Of a stretch of 64,000 nt of DNA, positions 25,955-32,622 are shown one piece after another. Both the position numbers and the translations under genes were made by a program. The notes below the pieces were generated by a model, which was not told the origin of the DNA, made no database searches, and worked only from the letters and a program-made list of their open reading frames with translations. Each line of letters begins with the position of its first letter. The first letter of the stretch is position 1. Source of the DNA: an uncultured Draconibacterium sp. Its GTDB lineage: Bacteria > Bacteroidota > Bacteroidia > Bacteroidales > Prolixibacteraceae. The stretch covers positions 1 to 64,000 of the forward strand of contig NZ_CAJXTC010000002.1 of the NCBI RefSeq assembly GCF_913060805.1, read 5' to 3'.

Positions 25955-27331
25955 GTGAAACAACTAATTAGCATATTTATACTTCTTTGGTTTTGTTTTT
26001 TGGGGCAGGCACAGCCGTTAACCGAACCCGATTTTACATGGGGAAACTGCAATTATTACAATATGAATATCGGCGACACTGTGCAGTTTAAAGGCACTGA
26101 TGTGGTTTTGCTCGATATTAAAAACCACTATAACACGCTGAGTGTTGATAATGATACGATTGAGCTGAAAGTTAGCCGGCGAAGTTTGCCCGTTAGTATA
26201 AATTTAGTGCGTGTTTTTGTTGCTGATAACCGGAATGTGAAAAACCTGGCTTCGAATAAAGCGGTGCACGGATTATTAAAAAAGGATGCTCTGGTTTGTA
26301 TTTCTGATAACAAAAAACACATGACATCTCTTGATTCGTTTAGTTTTCCGGTGAGTTATAATGACGGTTTTAACTGGAATCTGAATGAGGATAATCATAT
26401 GTTTTCGTACCAGGGTAACGATTGTAATAGCAGTGGTGCAGCGAAATCGAACGAGGGAATTGGAATTGCATTAACCGATGCCCGGGGAATTCAAAAACAT
26501 TGGTTGCTTGCCATGGAAGATAGTAAAGTCATTTGGGTAGAAGACCAAAAGGACGGTCGCAATAGCATGGCGGCTTGTATACTTTTACAGAGCAACTCGA
26601 ATCCATCAATTTATTACGTTTACGATCATTTATTTGCGAATACTGTGCAGGTAAAAGAAGACCAGGAAGTGAGACAGGGAGAGCTTTTGGGAACGATTTG
26701 GGGAGATGAAAACTGGAGTTATCTGCAGTTGGCAGTAGTACAAAGTGATGCCATTCCTGATTACAAAAACCGATACGCCAATTGTGTAAATTTTTTCCCG
26801 CAGCTTTACGAATTGTACTTTAAAAACACTTTTAATTTTACGAAATCGTTTACCCGCGGGAAAGTGGATTTTGCTCAACCGCCGCAGTTTAACGGTAACA
26901 GAAAGAACCTGCTTGCTTTTGAAGAATATGCAGGAATGGGCTGGCAGTTAGGCGACTGGAATACTGCGGATAAAGTAATGTTCTGCACCAAAGGCACACA
27001 CGGAAATGCCCGTTTAAAGAAAGTATTATTCGGGACCTCTAAAGCAGAATGTCGCAATCCGAAAAATTATTTTGACTACGAAATTAATGTGCGAAACGGT
27101 GTTTACCGGGTGCGGGCGCAGGTTGGTGACGTAGAACTGCCGTCGTGGCAAAAAATAGAATTAGAAGGAGTTGAAGCCGCTACTTACAACCTGGCAGCAG
27201 GGGAGCAAAAATGGACATCGGAAAAAGTGGTGAAAGTTACTGATCGCAGATTGACCGTGCGTATTTATGTTGATCCGGAAAATAGAAAAGTGGCCGGAAT
27301 CAGTGAGATTGTATTTCAACAGGCCTATTAA
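25955..27331 (+). CDS. Secreted protein with degenerate M23-like domain
   Basis: A 458-residue protein starting at a GTG (25955) that opens a clear signal peptide (KQLISIFILLWFCFLGQAQ). Residues about 150-280 resemble a lysostaphin-type fold (IYYVYDHLFANTVQVKEDQE, VRQGELLGTIWG), but the HLHFE zinc motif is replaced by SYLQLAV and no HxxxD is evident, so it should be inactive. The C-terminal 130 residues (YFDYEINVRNGVYRVRAQVG, then RLTVRIYVDPE) look like a malectin/CBM-type beta-sandwich. It may bind glycans. The stop overlaps the convergent MBL gene stop by 4 nt. Confidence 0.65.
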   Translation: MKQLISIFILLWFCFLGQAQPLTEPDFTWGNCNYYNMNIGDTVQFKGTDVVLLDIKNHYNTLSVDNDTIELKVSRRSLPVSINLVRVFVADNRNVKNLASNKAVHGLLKKDALVCISDNKKHMTSLDSFSFPVSYNDGFNWNLNEDNHMFSYQGNDCNSSGAAKSNEGIGIALTDARGIQKHWLLAMEDSKVIWVEDQKDGRNSMAACILLQSNSNPSIYYVYDHLFANTVQVKEDQEVRQGELLGTIWGDENWSYLQLAVVQSDAIPDYKNRYANCVNFFPQLYELYFKNTFNFTKSFTRGKVDFAQPPQFNGNRKNLLAFEEYAGMGWQLGDWNTADKVMFCTKGTHGNARLKKVLFGTSKAECRNPKNYFDYEINVRNGVYRVRAQVGDVELPSWQKIELEGVEAATYNLAAGEQKWTSEKVVKVTDRRLTVRIYVDPENRKVAGISEIVFQQAY

Positions 27332-28113
27332 AATCGAAAGATCATTCCCGTTTTTACCTGCTCAATTTTAAATGATGAATGAAAAAGTGCCAGTGCCGGA
27401 AGTGCTGTGCAATGCGATGGTAAAAGTTTCTTCACCTGATTTTGCCTGAAATATTCAACGGTTTTTAAAGTTTGTTTGTCTTGCTTTTTCAGGTGAAAAC
27501 CACCGATTACAGCTTTTATCTTTTCTACTCCCGTAACTTTTTTAGCGTGTTCACAAATATTACAAATGCCTGAATGCGAGCATCCGGTAATCACAACCAC
27601 TTCATCATTTATAATGGCGGCCAAAGCTGAATCATCAGGAATAAAATCATCCGATCCATCTGCAAATTCAAAGCTTGTCGACTGGCTCTCAAAATCATTA
27701 TTTCTTGGAATTTCGCCCAGAAAGAAGAGGTTCCTGGTAAGTTGCAGCGAGGTTTTACTTTCCTGAAGGGTAAACTGTTTTTCAATCTCTTCTGTGGTCA
27801 GATCCAATCCAACAGTTGTGTGGTCTGCTTTGCGGTAACGTTTTGAAAAACTGGCCGGATGTGTGATTAACGTAAGGTTTTTCAGAAACCTTAATCCGTT
27901 TCCGTGATCCCAGTGGCCATGGCTCAGAACTACCTTTTTTACCTCCTTTTCAATATCGATTTTTAGTTTTTCAGCATTTTTCAAGAACACATCAGAATGA
28001 CCGGTATCGAACAAAATCTTTTCATCGTCGATTTCAACGAGGTAGGAGAGTCCGTGCTCTGCCAGAAATTGCCCGCCGGCGGTATTATCGGTTAAAATAG
28101 AGATTGTTAGCAT
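27328..28113 (-). CDS. MBL-fold metallo-hydrolase
   Basis: A 261-residue metallo-beta-lactamase-fold protein. The zinc motif is SHGHWDHGNGL, with later metal-ligand candidates in TGCSHSGICN and the C-terminal PSHCTALPAL. It resembles archaeal/bacterial MJ0936-like hydrolases (dihydropterin ribofuranosyl-aminobenzene phosphate synthase type), though substrate assignment is uncertain. The ATG at 28113 is preferred to a GTG at 28134 that would overlap the upstream gene. It is the last gene of the ORP-like cluster, 10 nt behind the MinD-type ATPase. Confidence 0.85.
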   Translation of the reverse strand: MLTISILTDNTAGGQFLAEHGLSYLVEIDDEKILFDTGHSDVFLKNAEKLKIDIEKEVKKVVLSHGHWDHGNGLRFLKNLTLITHPASFSKRYRKADHTTVGLDLTTEEIEKQFTLQESKTSLQLTRNLFFLGEIPRNNDFESQSTSFEFADGSDDFIPDDSALAAIINDEVVVITGCSHSGICNICEHAKKVTGVEKIKAVIGGFHLKKQDKQTLKTVEYFRQNQVKKLLPSHCTALPALALFHSSFKIEQVKTGMIFRF

Positions 28114-28123
28114 GTTTCTGAAT

Positions 28124-28993
28124 TCAATTATCACTGATCTTTTCCCAAATGGTTTTTAAATTTAAACTTATTGGATGATCCGGCGCATATTCTACCAACG
28201 ATTTTTCGTGTAACATCGATTCAACAAACAGTTCTGAGAATGGAATTTTACCGATGAGTGGAATGTTGTTATTGTTTAAGTAGTGCTCCACAGTTGCCGT
28301 AAATTCGGTATTTATGTCGTGTTTGTTGATGATGGCATAGATAGGAACCTGGAACGAATTAACCAGTTTCACCAAACGTTTTGCATCGTGTAAGCCGGAA
28401 ACTGTTGGCTCGATAACCAGTAAAACTGAGCTGGTTCCGGTTATGGATGAAATGGCAGTGCAGCCAATTCCCGGAGGACCGTCGTTGATAATAAACATCG
28501 CCTTATTTTCCCGGGCCAGTTCTTTTGCCTTTTCCCGTATTCTCGTTACCAGTTTCCCCGAATTCTCTTCGCCGGGGCCCATTTTGGCGTGTACCATTGT
28601 TCCAAAACGAGTGTTGGAAACAAACCATTGGTTGTTCAGGTTTTGGGTTGTACGAATAGCGCCGACCTGGCAAAGTCGTTCACACAATCTACAGCCTTCG
28701 CACTGATAGGGATTGACTTCCGGATAACCAGCGTTGTTAGTAAAAATCGCTTCAAATCGACAAGCTTCCTTGCAGATTCCGCAGTTGGTACACTCTTCCT
28801 GATGGATAAAAGCCAGTGAGCCGCTATCAAATGGATGCGTTTCTTTGATATCAGGTTTTAATATCAAATGCAAATCGGCAGCATCAACGTCGTTGTCGCA
28901 AAATACCGCGTTTGGGGCTAACGAAGCCAATGCCGCTGCAATGCTCGTTTTTCCGGCACCACCTTTTCCGCTCAGTATTGTTATCTCTTTCAT
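28124..28993 (-). CDS. MinD/NifH-type ATPase with 2x[4Fe-4S] ferredoxin insert (second copy)
   Basis: A 289-residue P-loop ATPase: deviant Walker A SGKGGAGKTS, CDNDVDAADL switch, NDGPPGIGC Walker B region. A ferredoxin insert at about 70-115 carries two cysteine clusters, CTNCGICKEAC and CEGCRLCERLC, each fit for a [4Fe-4S] centre. This layout matches the paired ATPases of the Desulfovibrio orange-protein (ORP) operon and other anaerobe NifX clusters, where ATP use is linked to metal-cluster handling. It starts 1 nt after its paralogue's stop. The physiological role in this organism is unknown. Confidence 0.88.
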   Translation of the reverse strand: MKEITILSGKGGAGKTSIAAALASLAPNAVFCDNDVDAADLHLILKPDIKETHPFDSGSLAFIHQEECTNCGICKEACRFEAIFTNNAGYPEVNPYQCEGCRLCERLCQVGAIRTTQNLNNQWFVSNTRFGTMVHAKMGPGEENSGKLVTRIREKAKELARENKAMFIINDGPPGIGCTAISSITGTSSVLLVIEPTVSGLHDAKRLVKLVNSFQVPIYAIINKHDINTEFTATVEHYLNNNNIPLIGKIPFSELFVESMLHEKSLVEYAPDHPISLNLKTIWEKISDN

Positions 28994-28994
28994 T

Positions 28995-29858
28995 TTAATT
29001 GATTATTGATGCCAATTTGCTGATGATAGAATGATAGGCGTTTTCCACTACTGCAGGGATCTTTTCAAACAATTCGCCCCGAGAATAATTTTCGGCATAC
29101 GCTTTTGAAAATGGTATTTTACCCAATAACGGGATGTTGTTTGCCTCTAAAAATTGATAAATGGCGTCGTTCCCCAAACCGGCTTTATTTACAATTACGC
29201 CAAATGGTTTCTGTATTTCCTTGAGCAACTCAACCGTTATTTTAAAATCGTGCAGGCCAAACGGAGTGGGTTCGGTGACCAGAATTACGTAATTGGCTGT
29301 AGCCACGGTTTCAACAACCGGGCAACTTGTTCCGGGAGGTGCATCAAGCAAGGTAATATGTTGTTTTGAATCAGCTTGCTTTTTCACATTTTTAATTAAT
29401 GCTGTTTGCATGGCAGAACCAATTTCGAGGCGTCCTTCAACTACGCCGGCGCCAAAGTTTGTCTGGTAATCTGAAATGCTGCCCAGCGGATTTTGAATCG
29501 GGGTAAGCGCATCAAACGAACAAGCCTCAAAACAAGCGCCGCACGAATGGCAAAGCTCGTAATTTACTTCTGCAAACTGTAGTTTCTTAACGATGCTAAT
29601 TGCATTAAATTCGCACCAATCAACACATTTTTTACAAAACGTACATTTGTTTTTATCAATCTCAGGAACGGTAGTATAAACCTTTTTCTCTACTTCTTTT
29701 TTCGCTTGAGGAAAGAAAAGCAAATCGTTTGGTTCCTCCACATCGCAATCGATTAATTGTACCCGGTTGTTATACTTTTGAGATAAGAAGTAATACAGGT
29801 TAACCGAAACGGTTGTTTTTCCGGTACCTCCTTTACCACTTGCTATGGCAATTTGCAT
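28995..29858 (-). CDS. MinD/NifH-type ATPase with 2x[4Fe-4S] ferredoxin insert (first copy)
   Basis: A 287-residue paralogue of the next gene. Walker A SGKGGTGKTT, DCDVEEPND switch, LLDAPPGTSCP Walker B, ferredoxin insert with CTFCKKCVDWC and CHSCGACFEAC. I take the ATG at 29858; a TTG two codons upstream is the alternative. The paralogues probably form a heterodimer that moves electrons or assembles a metal cluster for the NifX-like proteins encoded upstream. It is separated by 156 bp from the NifX-like gene; a GC-rich hairpin lies in that gap. Confidence 0.88.
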   Translation of the reverse strand: MQIAIASGKGGTGKTTVSVNLYYFLSQKYNNRVQLIDCDVEEPNDLLFFPQAKKEVEKKVYTTVPEIDKNKCTFCKKCVDWCEFNAISIVKKLQFAEVNYELCHSCGACFEACSFDALTPIQNPLGSISDYQTNFGAGVVEGRLEIGSAMQTALIKNVKKQADSKQHITLLDAPPGTSCPVVETVATANYVILVTEPTPFGLHDFKITVELLKEIQKPFGVIVNKAGLGNDAIYQFLEANNIPLLGKIPFSKAYAENYSRGELFEKIPAVVENAYHSIISKLASIIN

Positions 29859-29878
29859 ATTCAATAGTATTTAAAAAA

Positions 29879-29903
29879 TTCTCCGGAGTGAGGCCCCGGG
29901 GAA
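29879..29903 (-). promoter_or_regulatory. GC-rich hairpin in the ORP-like operon leader
   Basis: Arms TTCTCCGG (29879-29886) and CCGGGGAA (29896-29903), 8 pairs including one G-U, with a 9-nt loop. It sits about 20 nt before the first ATPase gene on the minus strand. It may be an mRNA processing or attenuation site that separates expression of the NifX-like genes from the ATPases. Confidence 0.4.
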
Positions 29904-30014
29904 TAACGATTTAGTAGCTAACTCTGAGCGACTATGAAAAACGACTCAGAAATGCGCTCTATTCTGTTACGCTATTGTATTGTTTTTTATGAAGGTTGCT
30001 CTTAGAGCCGCTGA

Positions 30015-30356
30015 TTAATGATCGCAGTAATTGGCTGTAAACTCAATCGTTTTTTGCAGATAGCCTTGTACCAATTCAGTTGCAGCCAGTTGCGGTGCAC
30101 CAACAAAAACATTTACATCGTTATAGTTGAAAATTTGAATGGCCTTGTGTCCCATTCCGCCAGCCAGCACATCGGTAACTCCTTTTTCGGCTAACCATTT
30201 TGGCAACACTCCCGGTTCGTGAGGTGGGGGAGTTACCCGTTCTTCGTTTACAATTGTTGTCTCCTCAACATCCAACAGTGCAAAATATTTGCAGTGTCCG
30301 AAATGTCCGTCTAAAATCCCGCTTTCATCAACAGGAACAGCAATTTTTTTTCTCAT
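30015..30356 (-). CDS. NifX/NifB-like FeMo-cofactor family protein (second copy)
   Basis: A 113-residue protein of the dinitrogenase iron-molybdenum cofactor family (NifX, NifY, NifB C-terminus, MTH1175, ORP): IAVPVDESGILDGHFGHCKY, then VTDVLAGGMGHKAIQIFNY and TELVQGYLQKTIEFTANYC. Such RNase H-like domains bind small metal clusters; the ORP member carries a Mo/Cu cluster. There is no nitrogenase in the window, so a non-nitrogenase role is likely. It lies between DUF5320 and the ATPases. Confidence 0.87.
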   Translation of the reverse strand: MRKKIAVPVDESGILDGHFGHCKYFALLDVEETTIVNEERVTPPPHEPGVLPKWLAEKGVTDVLAGGMGHKAIQIFNYNDVNVFVGAPQLAATELVQGYLQKTIEFTANYCDH

Positions 30357-30371
30357 GCTTATTTCAAATTA

Positions 30372-30599
30372 TTAATTTTCTAAACGGCCAAAACCACGGC
30401 CACGTCCTCTTCCTTTTCCGCGTCCCCAACCTTGTTGTGGCATGTCTTCATCAGCTTTAAATCTAAATCTGAATCCTCTTCCGCCACGCCTTCCAAAGTT
30501 GGCAAACTGTTCTTCACTTAATGCGGTGTTGCATCTTCCTTGTTTTCTGCCGGTTTGGGCTCCTTGTCCCACTGGTCCGGTTTTGTCTAATCCTGGCAT
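30372..30599 (-). CDS. DUF5320 family small protein
   Basis: A 75-residue Gly/Arg-rich protein. The opening MPGLDKTGPVGQGAQTGRKQ is the hallmark of DUF5320 (MPG.D.TGP.G.GPMTGR), and the C-terminus is a run of GRGKGRGRGRGFGR. These proteins usually sit next to NifX-like genes in anaerobes, as here, 5 nt after one and 15 nt before another. The basic tail could bind nucleic acid or act as a cluster-protein partner; function not known. Confidence 0.85.
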   Translation of the reverse strand: MPGLDKTGPVGQGAQTGRKQGRCNTALSEEQFANFGRRGGRGFRFRFKADEDMPQQGWGRGKGRGRGRGFGRLEN

Positions 30600-30604
30600 T
30601 GTTT

Positions 30605-30925
30605 CTAATTGTTTTCAATTTTTAAAATCACATCTTTCACATTCAGTTCTTCATCATCTAATTCAATCATTTGGATGTGGAATTTCTCCAACATATCCTT
30701 GGCTTTCGGTCCAAAATGACCCGAGATGATTTGTTCTGCACCTAATTCTGCTGCCATTTCCGAAGACTTTGTTCCGGCTCCTCCATTTGAATTTTTAAAA
30801 CTGTTTTCGATGAAATTGGTGGTGTGGCTTTCTTTATCGTACACACAAAACCAACCTGCACGTCCAAATCGTAAATCAAATTTAGCGTCTACGCTGTCTC
30901 CGGATGAAGTAATTATTGTTTTCAT
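30605..30925 (-). CDS. NifX/NifB-like FeMo-cofactor family protein (first copy)
   Basis: A 106-residue protein: VDAKFDLRFGRAGWFCVYDK, KSSEMAAELGAEQIISGHFG and PKAKDMLEKFHIQMIEL mark the MTH1175/NifX-type fold. It opens the operon (gaps to the following genes 5, 15, about 156, 1 and 10 nt). A well-formed Bacteroidota promoter lies upstream at 30947-30977. Expected to bind or carry a metal cluster; the cluster type cannot be read from the sequence. Confidence 0.85.
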   Translation of the reverse strand: MKTIITSSGDSVDAKFDLRFGRAGWFCVYDKESHTTNFIENSFKNSNGGAGTKSSEMAAELGAEQIISGHFGPKAKDMLEKFHIQMIELDDEELNVKDVILKIENN

Positions 30926-30946
30926 ATCATAAACATATGTTCTTTA

Positions 30947-30977
30947 CAAAATTAGTTCAAATATTTTATTTAAACAA
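30947..30977 (-). promoter_or_regulatory. Promoter of the ORP-like operon
   Basis: On the minus strand a TTG -33 box (30975-30977) and TAATTTTG (30947-30954) are 20 nt apart, an excellent match to the Bacteroidota promoter. The start would be near 30940. An imperfect palindrome (ATTTAATAAAC .. GTTTAAAT) lies just upstream, around 30981-31008, and could be an activator site. Confidence 0.65.
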
Positions 30978-31038
30978 GAATTTAAACGAACAAATGTTTA
31001 TTAAATGTGATATATTTACAATTCGGAAAGACACAAAA

Positions 31039-31077
31039 AAAATGCAAAACCTTAATTGATATCCGGTTTTGCATTTT
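31039..31077 (-). terminator. Terminator of the HdeD-like gene
   Basis: Perfect 13-bp stem AAAATGCAAAACC / GGTTTTGCATTTT around a 13-nt loop, with an A-run on its left that reads as a T-run on the minus strand. It also insulates the promoter of the neighbouring operon. Confidence 0.8.
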
Positions 31078-31104
31078 CCTGCTAATTGAAAAAAGAATAT
31101 TCTA

Positions 31105-31680
31105 TTATTCTTTAAAGTCCTGTGCTTTCTTTTTCACACGATTAGCTAGTAAAATGGTTATTATTCCTGCAAAAATGGCGAAGGATCCCATCACTTTTAC
31201 AACTACCAGAGCCGATGTATAAGGCGATGAAATAAGAATGATACCAAGGATAATTGAAAATATTCCTCCCCAGATCATTGAGCGTTCACCGGTGTTATAT
31301 TTTTTTATTCGAATTCCGGCAACAACTCCGGTAATACCATTTATTAAAGCAACCAATCCTAAAAACCACATTAAAAATGAGGTGGTAAGTACAGTGCTCG
31401 AAAATGGTTTTAAAACGACAATTAATCCTGCAATTATTCCTAGTCCTCCGGTAATTAATCCCCACCACCAGTTTTTTCTGACATCTTTTTGTTTATAGGT
31501 GTTGTAAAGAGTAACAACTCCATCAATAAGCCAGTAAATACCGAGTATAAAAATTAGCGTTGTAAGCGTTGCCTGAGGGAACAAGAGTAATACTAAGCCT
31601 ACAACCACAAGGGTTACGCCTCGGGCCATTATGAGTTTCCATAAGCTTTCGGCAACTTTTTTGTTTGTGCTGTCTGTCAT
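31105..31680 (-). CDS. HdeD/DUF308 family membrane protein
   Basis: A 191-residue protein with six hydrophobic segments arranged as three similar pairs (GVTLVVVGLVLLLFPQAT, then LIFILGIYWLIDGVVTLY, and so on), the DUF308/HdeD pattern. E. coli HdeD helps survival at acid pH; for Bacteroidota homologues the role is not shown. It is monocistronic, between the ORP-like operon and a MITE-like element. Confidence 0.85.
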   Translation of the reverse strand: MTDSTNKKVAESLWKLIMARGVTLVVVGLVLLLFPQATLTTLIFILGIYWLIDGVVTLYNTYKQKDVRKNWWWGLITGGLGIIAGLIVVLKPFSSTVLTTSFLMWFLGLVALINGITGVVAGIRIKKYNTGERSMIWGGIFSIILGIILISSPYTSALVVVKVMGSFAIFAGIITILLANRVKKKAQDFKE

Positions 31681-31752
31681 TTCTACGATTTTATTTGAGT
31701 TGGTAAGAGCTACAAGTTAGGGGAAATTACTGGAAGTTACCAAAGAATTATT

Positions 31753-32026
31753 TTATAACGTGAGTTTGGGTAAGATATCGTCACAGCTTTAGAAAATTTT
31801 TGCATGGGCAAACCAAATTTTTGCAGGACTATAGGGATAATGCAATAAAATTTGGAGCGGTATATGTGAAAATTTTCAAAGCCTTTTCAAGGAAAGTTCA
31901 AAAGCACATCATCTTTTGACTAAGAAATCTTTCAAATAACCCGTTATTCGTGCATCTTTTTTAGTCAAAATCTAATGCACTTATAACTTTCTGTGACTGA
32001 TAGATTATCCTGAACTCACGTTATAA
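31753..32026. mobile_element. 274-bp MITE-like element with about 33-bp terminal inverted repeats
   Basis: The left end TTATAACGTGAGTT (31753) and its inverted counterpart AACTCACGTTATAA at the right end (to 32026) match exactly for 14 bp. Weaker pairing continues through GATATCGTCACA / TGTGACTGATAG. The interior has no usable reading frame. TTATAA is palindromic and may be a target duplication. It looks like a deletion derivative of an insertion sequence. The remainder of the gap 31681-32086 holds the terminator at 32035-32063. Confidence 0.7.
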
Positions 32027-32034
32027 TAAATACA

Positions 32035-32063
32035 AAAAGGTTGCCTGATACAGACAACCTTTT
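32035..32063 (-). terminator. Terminator of the HAE-like RND operon
   Basis: Stem AAAAGGTTG / CAACCTTTT with an 11-nt loop, about 25 nt past the stop codon of the DUF2892 gene on the minus strand. Confidence 0.8.
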
Positions 32064-32086
32064 ATGTTACGCATTTTATTGCAGAG

Positions 32087-32269
32087 CTATTCTACTCCGG
32101 CCTTTTCAAGGATAAGTTCCAATGGGCAGAATTTTGTAATTGACGATTGAAATAAATTCAATCCAACAAAACCTGCCAGGCCAAGCCAGTAAATATTAAC
32201 GAATATGGCCAATAGAATGCTTGTCAACACAAATATTCCTGCAACTGCGCGTACTATTCTCTCTTTCAT
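32087..32269 (-). CDS. DUF2892 (YgaP C-terminal type) membrane protein
   Basis: A 60-residue protein of two membrane helices (VRAVAGIFVLTSILLAIFV and YWLGLAGFVGLNLFQSS) followed by a CPLELILEKAG-type end, typical of DUF2892. The conserved Cys-Pro after the second helix is present. It is the last gene of the RND operon, 40 nt after the PII-like gene. DUF2892 proteins often accompany rhodanese or sulfide-handling genes; the link to efflux here is contextual only. Confidence 0.82.
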   Translation of the reverse strand: MKERIVRAVAGIFVLTSILLAIFVNIYWLGLAGFVGLNLFQSSITKFCPLELILEKAGVE

Positions 32270-32309
32270 CGTAATCTATTTTTATTGTTTTTAATTTTTA
32301 AATAGGTGA

Positions 32310-32621
32310 TTAAACAAATTTTTCAATTGCTGAAATAAAGGCACTTATCGGGCTAATTCCTTCAGCTTCTTCATTAAACCTTTTTATTCGCTCAAGGAGT
32401 TCATTTGCTTTGTCTTCTTCTAAAAAAGTAAATGAAATGAAATAGCGGTAAGGATTTTTCGAAGATCCAAACCAATTGGAAATATCAGAATTTCCATCGG
32501 CGCTTTCCATAAAACCATCTACAGGTAACTCGCTGTATGAATTAATCTTGATGTCGCGAAAGATTTGCTCCAGCTCGTGATGGTAAGCTTCGGCGCTTTG
32601 AATAATTACAAATTTCATCAT
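32310..32621 (-). CDS. PII/CutA-like small protein linked to RND pump
   Basis: A 103-residue protein with an apparent beta-alpha-beta-beta-alpha-beta ferredoxin-like plan (MKFVIIQSAEAYHHELEQIF, RYFISFTFLEEDKANELLER, ISAFISAIEKFV). It resembles PII-like or DUF3240-type proteins found beside RND permeases, but I cannot fix the family. It begins 1 nt after the permease stop, so it is co-translated, and may monitor pump activity or ligand. The start is one of two adjacent ATG codons. Confidence 0.65.
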   Translation of the reverse strand: MMKFVIIQSAEAYHHELEQIFRDIKINSYSELPVDGFMESADGNSDISNWFGSSKNPYRYFISFTFLEEDKANELLERIKRFNEEAEGISPISAFISAIEKFV

Positions 32622-32622
32622 T

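Noticed and set aside
27328-31000. Nitrogenase or nitrogen-fixation locus
   Set aside because: NifX-like and NifH-like folds are present, but no nifHDK, nifE/N or full-length nifB is in the window; the ATPases carry ferredoxin inserts not found in NifH.
31753-32026. Complete insertion sequence
   Set aside because: Both strands lack any transposase-like frame; only the ends are preserved.
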